Source: Nymphaea colorata (taxonomy: Eukaryota > Streptophyta > Magnoliopsida > Nymphaeales > Nymphaeaceae). Taken from it: a stretch of 64,000 nucleotides of DNA. The stretch lies in assembly GCF_008831285.2 (NCBI RefSeq), contig NC_045145.1, positions 7,068,802 through 7,132,801 of the forward strand, written 5' to 3'. Both the position numbers and the translations under genes were made by a program. Below are positions 12,040 through 22,359 of the stretch, one piece after another (positions within the stretch are counted from its first letter, which is position 1; every line of letters begins with the position of its first letter). The notes under the pieces were generated by a model. The model made no database searches. It had not been told where the DNA came from and saw only the letters and a list, made by a program, of their open reading frames with translations.

Positions 12040-12637
12040 GAAGCCATGAAAATCCTAAACTGGCATGCTGCTTTGCCATTAGAATTTGATGCTTTAAAAA
12101 GAAACAACACATGGACTCTTGTTCCAGCTGAGCAAGCTAAAAGCAATGTTGGTTTGCAAATGGAGTTTCAAAATACAAAGAAAATCTGCTGGCATGCTTG
12201 AGCGATAAAAAGCTCGCCTTGTTGTTAAATGGTATAGTAAAAAAGAAAGGGTTCGATTACTTTGAAACTTTCAGTCTACAGTTAAGCCCACAACCATTAG
12301 AACTGTCCTCACCATTGCCATAAGTGGAAATGGGTACATTAGACAAATGGATGTTACGAATACATTCCTTCATGGAGAATTAGAGGAATATGTATTCATG
12401 CATCAACGGCTAGAATTTGAAGATAAGAAGAATCCAACACCTATGTGTAAGATCCATAAAGCTCTCTATGGGCTCAAACAAGCCCCTCGATCATGGTATT
12501 CAAGATTGAGCAATTTTTTTACAACATTTTGGTTACAAGATTGCTGACATAATAATACCCAAAATAAATATGCTGAGGTCGCTAACCTCATTAGTAGTCT
12601 TGGGCAAGAATTTGTCGTTGAGGACCCAAGAGATCTA
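12040..12637 (+). pseudogene. Element A reverse transcriptase, 5' part
   Basis: Copia reverse transcriptase remnant. Visible blocks are MDVTNTFLHGELEEYVFM (12347) and IHKALYGLKQAPRSWYSRLS (about 12452). After a frameshift near 12525 there is an internal deletion, and the frame resumes with AEVANLISSLGQEFVVEDPR up to DL at about 12636. The deletion removes roughly the segment before the YVDD active site. The sequence then stops at element B. Confidence 0.8.
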
Positions 12638-12943
12638 GTAGGCAAGATTTAACGTGGTTCGACCTTTAGGTCTACGTCCACGACAGAATTTGTTCACTTG
12701 TTTGTTATTTTATCAAGTCAAGAGATTTCATTATATACTCAGTTTACACATTTATCAACACCCCAATTCTTGGGATTCACTTGATTTACATAATCGTGGG
12801 TTTCCTCATTTTGTGGAATAGTTACCAAACTGGGATTGTTTTTATCATCATCAATCTTTCCTTCAATGGCACAGACGTTACCTTTAGCGACAATATTGGA
12901 TCTGATTTTGTTGTTGTCGAGTTTGCTGTCATGTGTCTTATTA
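12638..12943 (-). repeat. Element B 3' LTR, truncated
   Basis: Matches 17179-17481. In element orientation it starts TAATAAGACAC after a purine-rich GCGGGTGGA (likely polypurine tract). Its last ~25 bases, present in the 5' LTR as far as TTTTTGCA, are gone, and element A coding sequence abuts directly at 12637. Confidence 0.85.
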
Positions 12944-12977
12944 TCCACCCGCAAGATGAACACTTGAGAGAGAGTGT

Positions 12978-13613
12978 TTAGCTTGAAGCGGAGGTTTTCA
13001 AAAGCAGTTTGAGGAAGAGGCTTTGTAAGAATGTCAGCCAGCTTATCAGTACTAGGAATATAGTGAACTTCAAGATGATTCTTCGCAATATGACTCGAAC
13101 AAAATGGACGTCGATCTCAATGTGCTTACTTCTATTATGAAACACAAGATTAGCAGAGAGGGAGGTTGCGCTTATATAGTCACACCATAAACGTGGAATG
13201 TGCGGCATGGTGATGTGCAATTCCTGAAGTAAATAGGTGAGCCACAACACCTCAGAGGAACAAGAAAGCACGATATTCTGCCTCGATACTAGAACGAGCT
13301 ACAGTAGGCTGTTTGCGAGCAGACCAGGAGACAAGAGACGAACCCATGAAGATAGCAAATCCTCCAGTAGACTTTCGATCATCAACATTTCCAGCCCAGT
13401 CTACATTAGTTAAGCATCAATTTGAAAATTGGTGGCTAGTTGTAAGCGAAGACCAAAGGATAACAATGTTGCCTTAACATAACGTAAAATACGTTTGACC
13501 ATAGTCATGTTGACTGTAGTGGGCTGCTGCATGTATTGATAAACTTTGTTAACAGCAAAGGAGAGATCAGACCGTGTAAGAGTGAGATATTGCAGTGTGC
13601 CATGTGCCAACAA
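12978..13613 (-). pseudogene. Element B RNase H remnant
   Basis: Reading leftward: [19 protein letters not shown] (from about 13595), [19 protein letters not shown], then a shifted frame with [20 protein letters not shown] (about 13395) and [10 protein letters not shown]. The segment LSANLVFHNRSKHIEIDVHF (about 13160) is the conserved C-terminal block of copia RNase H. Stops and shifts occur between the blocks. Confidence 0.85.
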
Positions 13614-14436
13614 GTTGCCGATAGGGAGTAGGATCTAGTAAAGGTTCCTTTGCATGTTTGGGCAGTTTGAAGGAAGTCGACATAGGCATCAACTATGGCT
13701 TTGCATCAACCATGTTAGCTTTCCTGAGGAAATCAGGCATGTATTTTTCTTGAGAAAGAAACAGACCTTTGGAAAAGAATGACGCCTGTATACCTAGAAA
13801 ATAATGAAGGAGTCCAAGATCTTTGATGCCGAATTCTTGATCTAGAATATGTATAATGGACTCAATCATAGTAACATGGTTGGCTGTAATAATGATGTCA
13901 TCAACGTAATCAATATATATAGCACAGAATCTTGCCGAAACTACATAAAGATAGAAGGATCAACCTTAGACCCAATGAAACCCAAAGAGACCAAAAAGAT
14001 AGTGGGATGATGAAACCATGCACGAGGAGACTGTTTTAAACCATAAATGGCCTTATGCAACTGACAAACGTGGTGGGGAAATTTGTCATCAATGAAAACA
14101 GGGGGCTGAGCCATATATACCTTCTTAGTGAGAATCCATGAAAGAATGCATTGTCAACATCAAGTTGATCAACAGTCCATCCGTAGGTGGTGGCAATCAT
14201 GAGGAGGGCTCATATAGATGTGTGTTTGACTACTGGACTAAAGGTTTCAAAGTACTCAATACCATGCTTTGGGTGTAGCCTTTGGCGACTAAGCTAGCCT
14301 TGTACCATTCAAGTGTGCCATCAGCTTTCCTTTTAATACGAAAGATCCATTTGGAACCAATGATGTTAGCAGAGGGCGGCGGTAGGACAAGAGTCCATGT
14401 TTTATTGTTGCTGAGAGCTGCAATTTCTGCTTTCAT
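13614..14436 (-). pseudogene. Element B reverse transcriptase remnant
   Basis: Starts with NNKTWTLVLPPPSANIIGSK and FRIKRKADGTLEWYKASLVA (14406-14260). A break follows, then VDQLDVDNAFFHG (about 14165) and, after more shifts, the catalytic motif YVDDIIITANHV near 13900 and LGLLHYFLGIQASF near 13805. The YVDD residues themselves are intact although the frame around them is not. Confidence 0.85.
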
Positions 14437-14448
14437 GGCATTGACCCA

Positions 14449-14973
14449 CTAAATATGTTTCAAAGCTTGAGACACACTATGAGGTTCGGTTTCAAGGTTT
14501 AGATGAGTGAGATGGATTTTGGGAATAGGATCTTTGGAAATTATATATGTTTTAGACTTTAGAGAACCAGTTTGGGAACGAGTGAGCATGGTGTGGGAAA
14601 ATTGTGGTTGGGAGGGGACGATATAAGGGTCGGGTGCTATTGGTAGTGTAGGTTCTATTGGTGGATCATGGGCACAGGGGATGGTGAGAGATGAGGAAGG
14701 AACAGGAGAAGTTGGTTGGGTTGGAAGATGAGTAAAGTTGGGTGGATGTGGCTCGACTTGGGTTGACATGGTTATGACCAAGGGTAGTGTAGGTGTAAGT
14801 TTGTTGTGGGTGGGTTTGGCTATTGATGCCGCGGTTTTGAAGGGATATAAATTTTCATCAAATACCACATGTTTACTCAAAAGAAGTTTGCTCATCTCCC
14901 GATCGAAGCAAATATACCCTTTGTACTGGCTGCTGTACAAAAAAAAAACATTTTGCTTGCTACGAAATTGCAA
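14449..14973 (-). pseudogene. Element B integrase-RT connecting segment
   Basis: A 174-aa open stretch starting with YKGYICFDREMSKLLLSKHV and VFDENLYPF, followed by a proline/threonine-rich linker (HPPNFTHLPTQPTSPVPSSS) and HTMLTRSQTGSLKSK. This is the variable spacer typical of copia polyproteins between the integrase C-terminus and reverse transcriptase. Confidence 0.8.
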
Positions 14974-15034
14974 TTTGTGAGAGTTGAAATCACGTAGACA
15001 TGGATAGCAAACACATCCAAAGACTTTTAAAAAT

Positions 15035-15682
15035 TTATAATCTTGGGGATTTGTTGAATAGGACTTGATATGGTGACTTCATATGAAGGACCCAAGTTGA
15101 CATTCTATTAATCAGGAACACAACAGTTTTAAGAGCAAAATCCCAATATTTATAAGGCAAATTAGCATGTGCGAGAAGCACCATCCCTGTGTCAACTATG
15201 TTCTTGTGTTTGCTCTCTATGCTACCATTTTGTTGATGAGCATGTGGACAAGCAACTCTATGAACAATGCCAATCTGTTTGAGATAGTTAGAAAAAATTT
15301 GATATTCTCCTCCACAATCACTTTGAATGACCTTAATTTTTCTATCAAATTGCAGTTCTACCATGACTTGAAAAGTTTTAAAGATAGAGAGCACATCCGA
15401 TCTATTTTTGATAATATATATCCAAGAAAATCGAGAGTATGCATCTATAAAATTGACATAGTAACTATAACCATGTAAAAACGAAGTAGCTGATGGACCC
15501 CAAACATCAGTAAAAATTAAATCAAGTGAAGCATCAAATATATTTTGTGACGGTGAAAAAGGAAGAGCATGACTTTTCCCTTTTTGACATGCATCACATA
15601 TCTTATTGTAACTCTTGCTGCAAATTGGTGAGTCAAATTTATTTAAAACATGCATCACAGTTCTAAAGTCCGGATGTCCCAT
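15035..15682 (-). pseudogene. Element B integrase, 215-aa open segment
   Basis: The best preserved part of element B. It has the CDACQKGKSHA half of the zinc-binding domain and then the DDE core: Asp in FTDVWGP, Asp in QSDCGGEY and Glu in QQNGSIESKH. All three catalytic residues are present. Upstream, WHNRMGHP (about 15696-15673) supplies the zinc-binding histidine. The segment ends at a stop after LFNKSPRL. Integrase inserts the element's cDNA into the chromosome; this copy is cut off from a usable polyprotein by stops on both sides. Confidence 0.85.
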
Positions 15683-15766
15683 CCGATTATGCCAATCATT
15701 GACTGAGGCACGTTCTCCTATAATTATTGTTTTCTGATGAGCTGCATGACACTACTTAACTTCTTG

Positions 15767-16330
15767 TCACTTTAGCTTATATAAACCTCCTTTATTTACT
15801 CCTTTGAGAAGTTTCTCCCGTGTTGTTTGATTCTTAACATGAAAATGATTTATGTCAAATTCAAAGACAACATTATTATCACAGGCAAATTTATGCACAT
15901 ATAGTAGATTCTTGGAAATAGTAGAAACATGCAACACATTATTTATAAAAAATTTTGAGTTTGAGCTATAAGGAGAAACATTACCAACATTCTTGATTTG
16001 AAAGCCAACACCATTTCCAACTCTCAACTAATCTTTCCCACGATATTCCAATTGCACAGATAAGTTGTTTAGGTGTGCAGTCACATGATGGGTAGTGCCA
16101 ATGTCTAGGTACCAAAATCCTTCACTAGTTTGGCGCATAATTTCCATGTGATAATCCTCTAGAGAAGATGATTCCTTTTGAAATTTGTATATTTTGTAGT
16201 TCAATGCACCATGTCATGTTTTCCTGGAAGTTTGACATACAGTTCGACATTGAGAAGCAAAGTATCCTTGATTACCACAAGCATGACGAGTAAGCATTTT
16301 ATCCTAAGAACGGCTTCTTGAACACCCTCT
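15767..16330 (-). pseudogene. Element B zinc knuckle and protease remnant
   Basis: A partial knuckle (HACGNQGYFASQC near 16290) lacks one cysteine pair. The protease active-site region reads WYLDIGTTHHVTAHLNN near 16115, with DIGT where copia proteases usually have DSGA. The open stretch VGNGVGFQIKNVGNV to GVNKGGLYKLK (16027-15767) continues the protease domain. Confidence 0.75.
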
Positions 16331-16372
16331 TTGCTGCTCAGTTTTTCCCCAGTAGTTGTGATTCTTGAAATT

Positions 16373-17125
16373 CTATCGATCCACTATATTGGCTGGTGGA
16401 TCTTGAAGACTTTCAGATTTTGAAATTTCAGATTCATGGGTGAGAAGTAAAGAATATAACTCTTCTAGACTTATGGGATTGAGACGAGTGTGCAAATAAA
16501 TTTTCAGAGTGCCATATTCCTCTATGCAAAGACCAGAAATGATATTCATAACAAGCTTTTCTTCGTCGATTGGCTTGGAGGCCATAGCTAACTAATGAGC
16601 TATGCCTTTGGCCTTGTGAAAATATGTTGTTATTGAATTAGTTCCCTTTTTCAGATTTTGCAATGCAGATTTGAGTTGTTGCACTTTTGCTCTACACTTT
16701 ATGGTGGTCCAAGCTTTGTAAGATGAGTCAAAGCCTGCAACTTGACTATGTACAACTTCACTTAAAGATGAGATTATCCAACTTAGTAAGAGTTGATTAC
16801 CTCGATACAATTCCAAAAATGCTGTATTTAGGATAGTTTCTTTGCCGTCTTTGGTGGGCAAGAACTCATTTGGACACTTGAACGACCCATCAGCATATCC
16901 CATCATATTGGAACTCTTAAGCATAAGTATGAACTGAGAGTCCCAAAGTAAATAGTTGTCGAAAGACAATTTTATGGATAAGAAATGCTAAAGACTAGTT
17001 GGAGCAGGTATGATGGAGGAAGTCAGACCTGAAAACAGCAGATTCATGGCGTCTAATCTGGATTTTGGTGAAGCCGCAACTATGTTGTAGGTGTTCCCCT
17101 CTGGTGTTGATGGTTGAGACGCCAT
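16373..17125 (-). pseudogene. Element B gag remnant
   Basis: Likely start at 17125, 15 bases after the primer-binding site: MASQPSTPEGNTYNI. An in-frame stop interrupts it at about 16990. The frame then gives KLSFDNYLLWDSQFILML (about 16975), KAWTTIKCRAKVQQLKSALQ and LKKGTNSITTYFHKAKGIAH, stops at 16592, and resumes as VMNIISGLCIEEYGTLKIYL to 16373. This is the standard copia gag core. Confidence 0.85.
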
Positions 17126-17139
17126 TGATGTACGCTGGT

Positions 17140-17151
17140 GCTCTGATACCA
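17140..17151 (-). other. Element B primer-binding site (initiator Met tRNA)
   Basis: TGGTATCAGAGC on the minus strand, directly after the 5' LTR end TTTTTGCA. It matches the 3' end of plant initiator methionine tRNA, the usual primer for plant copia elements. Confidence 0.9.
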
Positions 17152-17481
17152 TGCAAAAACTCATACTAAAACAGAGGAGGCAAGGTTTAACGTGGATCGA
17201 CCTTTAGGTCTACGTCCATAGCAGAATTTGTTTTCTTGCTTGTTATTTTCTCAAGTCAAGAGATTTCATTATAAACTCAGTTTGCACATTTATCAACTCC
17301 CCAATTATAGGGATTCACTTGATTTACATAATCATGGGTTTCCTCATTTTGTGGAAGAGTTACCAAATTGGGATTGTTTTTATCATCGTCAATCTTTCTT
17401 TCAATGGCACAAACGTTATCTTCAGCGACAATATTGGATTTGATTTTGTTGTTGCCAAGTTTGTTGTCGTGTGTCTTATTA
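17152..17481 (-). repeat. Element B 5' LTR
   Basis: A 330-bp LTR, bounded on one side by the primer-binding site and on the other by element A coding sequence (ITTSMTNAKTNDGGCKF from about 17488). It starts TAATAAGACAC, not TG. Confidence 0.85.
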
Positions 17482-17484
17482 GAT

Positions 17485-17964
17485 TCATTACCACATCAAT
17501 GACTAATGCCAAGACCAATGATGGTGGATGCAAATTCAATGACCCAACCTTATAAATAAGCACTGCACAGACGTTACAATATACGACTTTAACAAGGGCT
17601 AACATCAGTTTTGCCGTTAATCGAGTTTGTCCACATATGCATGATCCTAGAGAAGAACGTTGTACTACTATCAAAAGAATTCTTCGATACCTTTAGGCCA
17701 CTATCCATGATGGTTTATGTGTATATGTATCTACTAATATGTCATTGGATGTGTTTATAGATGCAGACTAGGCTGGCAGACCACCAGACCATCGTTCTAC
17801 TATAAGATATGATGTGTTTCTTGAAAACACTCTAGTCTCATGGAGTTCTAAAAACACTATGTAGTCTCTAGATCGAGTACCAAAACAGAATACAATGCAC
17901 TAGCTAATGTTACTGTTGAACTATTGTGGATGCAATACTTGCTCTCAGGACTTGGTGTCACCAT
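17485..17964 (+). pseudogene. Element A RT end and RNase H, middle part
   Basis: Element A resumes right of element B: TTSMTNAKTNDGGCKFNDPT, TLQYTTLTRANISFAVNRVC, then KRILRYL and FIDAD before a stop in place of tryptophan. It ends at LLWMQYLLSGLGVT just before the next insert at 17965. Several stops are present. Confidence 0.85.
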
Positions 17965-18887
17965 TAGGCCTAGGCATCCAATCCTGCCTGGCCTAGTAAT
18001 TTTGTGTCGGTAACTACCTGGGCCAGCCTGCTACCTACCTGGCCCATCTACAAATGGGCCAGGCCGGGCCAAGCTGGGTACTGGACCATGACAAGGAACC
18101 ACTCACCATTGACCTGATTCGCCAGATTGAGGAAATGAGAAGCGCGAGAGAGAGCCTCTGCGTTCACTTTTCTAGCTAACAGAGAGGGGAAGTGAGGAAG
18201 TCGTATGGCCGAACATTCTCCTCCTCAGAAGGCAGCCACATCAGAGAGGAAGCGGAGAGGCTTCTGCTGGACAAAAGCTGGAAGATTTCCAAATCGAACA
18301 AAGGAAAAACCCCGGCCACCCTCTGCTTGCTGCATGCTCATCGCAAACTCGCTGGAGGGATGTCTCGAATAGAGCCAAAAAGGGAAATTATTGAGAAAAC
18401 TAAATGTGCAATTGAGGGATGCAGGCAATATCGGGAGCAGCCACAGATGCGGTTTTGAACACTTGGTTACAAGGGTAGGACGGCAAGTGATGATGATGGT
18501 GAGCCAAGGCGGCAAGCATGGCAATAGCACGGCAGCCTGGCAGCAGGCAATGGTGTAACAGTGCCAGTGCCAGTGTGAAGATGGCGAACGACAGAGTGAA
18601 GCAATGGCCGATGAAGCCTGAAGGTCGTGGCTTGAAGCGATGACAGGAATATTCGATTTTTGAAAGTTCGAAGCCCTAACAAAAAATGAGTAACCAGACT
18701 TCAAAAAAAATTAAAAATAAAAAAAAAATTGTTGGTCTTACTCTAACTCCTGATACCTAGCCCAAATGATTACTAGGCCAGGGCGAGCCTAACTGTGCAG
18801 GTCTGCTTGGCTTGCTATAGTACCTGGCCCCAGGCCCGGGTTTCGGGTATCAGGTACCCGGCAGCGGCACAGCTCGGCCCATGCCTA
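17965..18887. mobile_element. hAT-like non-autonomous element with perfect 8-bp target duplication
   Basis: A 923-bp insert flanked by GTCACCAT on both sides (17957-17964 and 18888-18895). The host RNase H frame reads GLGVT into the insert and resumes after it with SRIPT, then CDNVGVSHLA. The ends (TAGGCCTAGGCAT and, complemented, TAGGCATGGGCCG) are short imperfect inverted repeats, followed by GGCCTGG/GGGTACC-rich arms on both sides. The 8-bp duplication and TAGG-type ends fit hAT. The middle (about 18120-18660) is less AT-rich, has opposing ORFs of 88 and 159 codons, and may hold captured host DNA; I do not recognise it. Confidence 0.85.
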
Positions 18888-18895
18888 GTCACCAT

Positions 18896-19306
18896 GTCAA
18901 GAATCCCTACATTGTAGTGTGATAATGTTGGAGTGTCCCACTTAGCTTGATACCCCATATCAGATAGTCGGGCCAAACATGGTGGCTGGTGTGGGTAGTT
19001 GCCCACACCAGCCGCACAAAATTAGTTTAATATATATGTTAATGTTTTGATATATTTGATTTTTATACATGTAAGTGTCCCAAAGAAATTAAAGGTATTG
19101 AATGAGTGCCCCCACTAAAAAAAATTTCTAACTCGGTTAGTGGATCGACTTGATTTTGTGCATGAGAAACTCACACAAAAACAATTTCAAATCAGATACA
19201 TTTCCTCAAGGAACCAAATCGCTACCAAGCCTTCGGCCAAGGACCATCATATGTATTTAAAACACAAGTTACATGTGGTGTCCCACCCCATGCACTTGAG
19301 AGGGGA
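18896..19306 (+). pseudogene. Element A RNase H, 3' part
   Basis: Continues with CDNVGVSHLA and SDSRAKH to 18981, is split by the 154-bp insert 18986-19139, and resumes as LDFVHEKLTQKQFQIRYISS (about 19150) and KHKLHVVSHPMHLRGDVR. The polypurine tract and LTR start follow at 19298-19307. Confidence 0.85.
18986..19139. mobile_element. Hairpin-ended MITE, copy 2, inside element A RNase H
   Basis: A 154-bp insert flanked by GTGG (18982-18985 and 19140-19143). Its first 26 bases form a perfect 10-bp hairpin with a 6-base loop (CTGGTGTGGG / CCCACACCAG). It shares the exact 20-mer AAAATTAGTTTAATATATAT with the copy at 51981-52174 and ends AAAAAATTTCTAACTCGGTTA, like that copy's AAAAAATTTCTGGTTTCG. 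Confidence 0.7.
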
Positions 19307-19390
19307 TGTTAGACAAGATAAACGTGAGACTGATGAGTTGCCAAAGATAAGACCAGAATTAAGGAGTCCTTGGCAAGGATAAACACAGCT
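19307..19390 (+). repeat. Element A 3' LTR, start only
   Basis: Begins TGTTAGACAAGATAAACG directly after the polypurine tract. With no 5' LTR to compare against, the right end cannot be fixed and probably lies beyond 19390. Confidence 0.5.
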
Positions 19391-20000
19391 ACGAGGAAGG
19401 CTCATACATCATTGAAAAGAACAAATCCAATATAGAAATAAAATCAAGGCTTAACAATAATGAAGGATTCAATTGCCTTCAAAACAGGTAGGATCATTAT
19501 CCTGCAAACCTTGTCAATCTAGAAAGATGTAACAAAAAAACCGATGGGCAAGATACCTTGTTAAATAGTGGCCAAACACCAAATGATGTGACTTGAGAAG
19601 AGAGTGGAATAAGATTACCGTGACAGGATTGAGCTCCACCGAGGACATTGGGTCACATTACCGAACCTCGTTAGCAACTCTTGGCCGGCCACTGCCCACC
19701 ACCCTCATGAGTGTACAGACCTTGTTTTGGGACCTATTACAGTCTAAAGGAGAAGTGTATTGGGACATAATAATGACACCCCAAATTTGAACATAAGTCC
19801 CTTTATCAGATGGACCACTTTGCTTTCTAGTGCACTACAAGCCCTTGGGATAGGCATGATATTTTGATGAGGTACCTTCATAATCACTTTTCATAAGTTT
19901 TTGGTGTTAACCCTCCACTTCAATTTGTTTATAGACTATTTGAGGAGTCAATTGATGCATTCAAATTCATCTATATTTGAGGTCAAACCACTAGAGCTGA
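19391..20000. other. Unassigned, possibly element A LTR and flank
   Basis: No protein-like ORF. Part of it is probably the rest of the element A 3' LTR. Confidence 0.4.
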
Positions 20001-20216
20001 GCCTTTGTTTATAAGAAGAACAACGTGTTCTTGGAACACATGTTCTGGGACACAAGAACACCAATCTTTTTTATCAAAAAGTATGATGTGATCATTGATA
20101 ATAAATTCAATGACACTAGATCATACCATGTTCCCTGCAACAAGAATATGATTTTTGAAACGTGCTCTAGGAAAATGTCTTCCTAGAGCACAACATTTTT
20201 TTCTCATCAAACACCC
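20001..20216. mobile_element. Tourist-like MITE, 216 bp
   Basis: Imperfect inverted ends of about 38 bp: GCCTTTGTTTATAAGAAGAA at the left and, complemented from 20216, GGGTGTTTGATGAGAAAAAA. Both continue into GTGTTCTTGGAA / GTGCTCTAGGAA. A GTTTGAT-type end points to PIF/Harbinger. No coding capacity. Confidence 0.55.
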
Positions 20217-22359
20217 TCTTGGGGTTATCAATGGAATATAACTAGCTATCTATCCAATTTTCAATATATATAATTAACTAGATTTGTTACTGAACTCCAG
20301 ATCCAATTAGTAATCAAATTAGAAATTTTGCACTTTCATAATTTATGAGTCCTAATTTTGTTCTAGAAGTCAAGATCCAAATGTAAGTTTGAACATGAAT
20401 TTATGCCAGATTTGTTAACGGCTGGAACTAACTGCTTGAATCCACATAATTTTCATCTCTACGATCCATCCTTGAATGCATGGGACCTTTTGTTGCCCTC
20501 CATCCAGAACTTAACCGTCCTGCACAATATAGTGAAGGAGAAAACAAATCTGGATCCCCAGTGAATTACAGATCTTGGACTCAAAATGCATTTCCCTATC
20601 TAGGCAGATCTCAAGTTGAGTTGTACAGCCCTATCACTGAAACAAATCTCTAATATATCCACCCAAGACCCATTCATTCCCTCCTCAGGTCATGTCTGGT
20701 CCAAATTTCTCCAATCCCATTCTTTTAACCTGGTTTTTCTTCTCTAAAAGACAAAGTTCCCACATAACACTTCTTAATCTCACAGTTCAGACATCCTCCA
20801 TTTTATAATGATATTGATAAATTGATATGATGTCATTTGATTAAGGTGACTAATTTTTCATCTACTTGACAAACTTCATAAAAATGGATACACTTGGACC
20901 ATTGGTGGAAGTTATCGAGATCGAAGTCTTGGATCTTGAAAGGAGTACTTGACCTTGCATGAGCAAATATTGGCACAAGCACAAAGGCCTATCCTGGATC
21001 CATTGTTCTTCCAAAACCAGTTAAAATGCATTCAGACTTAAAATCCCCACTATATCAATGCTTATTAAATAGAACTACCTAACCACCTCAAGGAGCGTAA
21101 CATAGTTGGAATAGGGTGGAAGATGCATAGATGGTGCATCTGTGCTTTGATTCTCGTGGGTGCTACTCCTATAGACTACAAAAGGTGGGGGTACTCCATC
21201 AAACTGAAGGTGACCCGCACCACCCAAGCCCCCACACAACTCAGGACCCTAGAGGTAGGGGGCATGGGGAGCCTTTAGGCCTCTTTTAGGGTGGTGGATT
21301 GATAACCTCCCACTTACCTAGAAATGGCCCTACCTAACATACCTTTGTTTACCAAAACACACCTAAACCCTTGTTTCATTGCAGTTCAATTCAACATTGC
21401 CAAATGAATTCAAACCTAAAATTTTAGATACAACTAAACCCACTTTAAATTTCTACCACATGTCTATGGACGGTAACCTGTGCATACTAAGCCCATTGGG
21501 CCAAAAGTCCAATATCAAACCAAATCAAACCAAACTTTTGGATTTAGTACTTGATCAGTTGATTGTGCATGAAATTTGAAGATGAACGACCAATTAGATG
21601 CGGTACACAATTTTTTAATTGGTCTTTATTCCTCAATAATTGGTTTAGGGTTCACCTGATTTGTCTGACTCATTTTATCATGAAGAAGAAGCATTAGTTA
21701 CAAGCCTAAGAAATTATCATTTTGTCCCTTCTAAACTATGATTACATATTTATGCCCTTTATCTTAAAGTTCTAGCTCCACCATTGGTTTAAGCAATTTA
21801 GTTTGTTTAGTTGTATCATAATAGGATATTCCGTCTTCTTATCATCTCTCAATAAATATCAAATCATGATGCAAATGAACATCATATGGTTCAGATAATT
21901 TGTACAATAACTTATAGTAGGCTCTCCTTCTTTCTCTCTCTATTGAAAACGAGTATTTTCCAACCCAAGAAGAATGTTGATGCAGGAGGTGGGACATACA
22001 TGCTTATGCCAACATAAGATCCATGTCTATCATTGCCTATTATTTTAAATTCAGATATAGCTTAATTTTGTCAGTTTCTAAATTTTAAAAAATGTTCGTT
22101 ACTTATCTTTGTTAAAAATGGTTATCAAGAAAGCACTGACCTTTTTAAGTGATTTATCTTGTTGATCTTTAGTTTCTCTCATCTATAAATACATGAGAGT
22201 TGCATTTTGAATAGATAGTTAAGGTTGATAATATGTTTACATTGTTTGACTCTTTAAATTCATTTTGTTTTGTCTACAACTACAACTCTATCAAGTAGCA
22301 ATCTTAGGGTTAAGATAGATCCCTTGTCAATTAAGAATTCTTTTCAAGAAGGGGAAATG
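20217..22359. other. Intergenic, no gene seen
   Basis: About 2.1 kb without a protein-like ORF or a repeat I can delimit. The right end may contain the 5' part of the LINE that becomes recognisable at 22422. Confidence 0.5.

Larger units (their letters stand above)
12638..17481 (-). mobile_element. Ty1-copia element B, complete but degenerate, inserted in element A
   Basis: A 4.84-kb minus-strand copia element. The 5' LTR is at the right (17152-17481), with the primer-binding site TGGTATCAGAGC next to it (17140-17151). The 3' LTR is at the left (12638-12943) and lacks the last ~25 bases. Between them gag, protease, integrase, reverse transcriptase and RNase H lie in copia order on the minus strand. 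My hand alignment of the LTRs finds 27 mismatches over about 303 bp (near 91% identity), mostly transitions. Scattered stops and frameshifts mean it is inactive. It interrupts the reverse transcriptase of element A. Confidence 0.9.
9085..19390 (+). mobile_element. Ty1-copia element A, old and multiply interrupted
   Basis: A degenerate + strand copia retrotransposon. Its gag, protease, integrase, reverse transcriptase and RNase H pieces appear in the normal copia order, but are broken by stops, frameshifts and at least five inserts: 9205-9383, 9985-10503, 12638-17481 (element B), 17965-18887 and 18986-19139. Where checked, the coding sequence left of an insert resumes on the right. The 3' end is marked by a purine tract (GAGAGGGGA, 19298-19306) followed by TGTTAGACAAG, the likely start of the 3' LTR at 19307. 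No 5' LTR was found and the LTR's right end is unclear. It cannot be autonomous. Confidence 0.85.

Noticed and set aside
18192-18704. Opposing ORFs inside the hAT-like insert
   Set aside because: No recognisable domain; reported only as possible captured DNA, not as genes.
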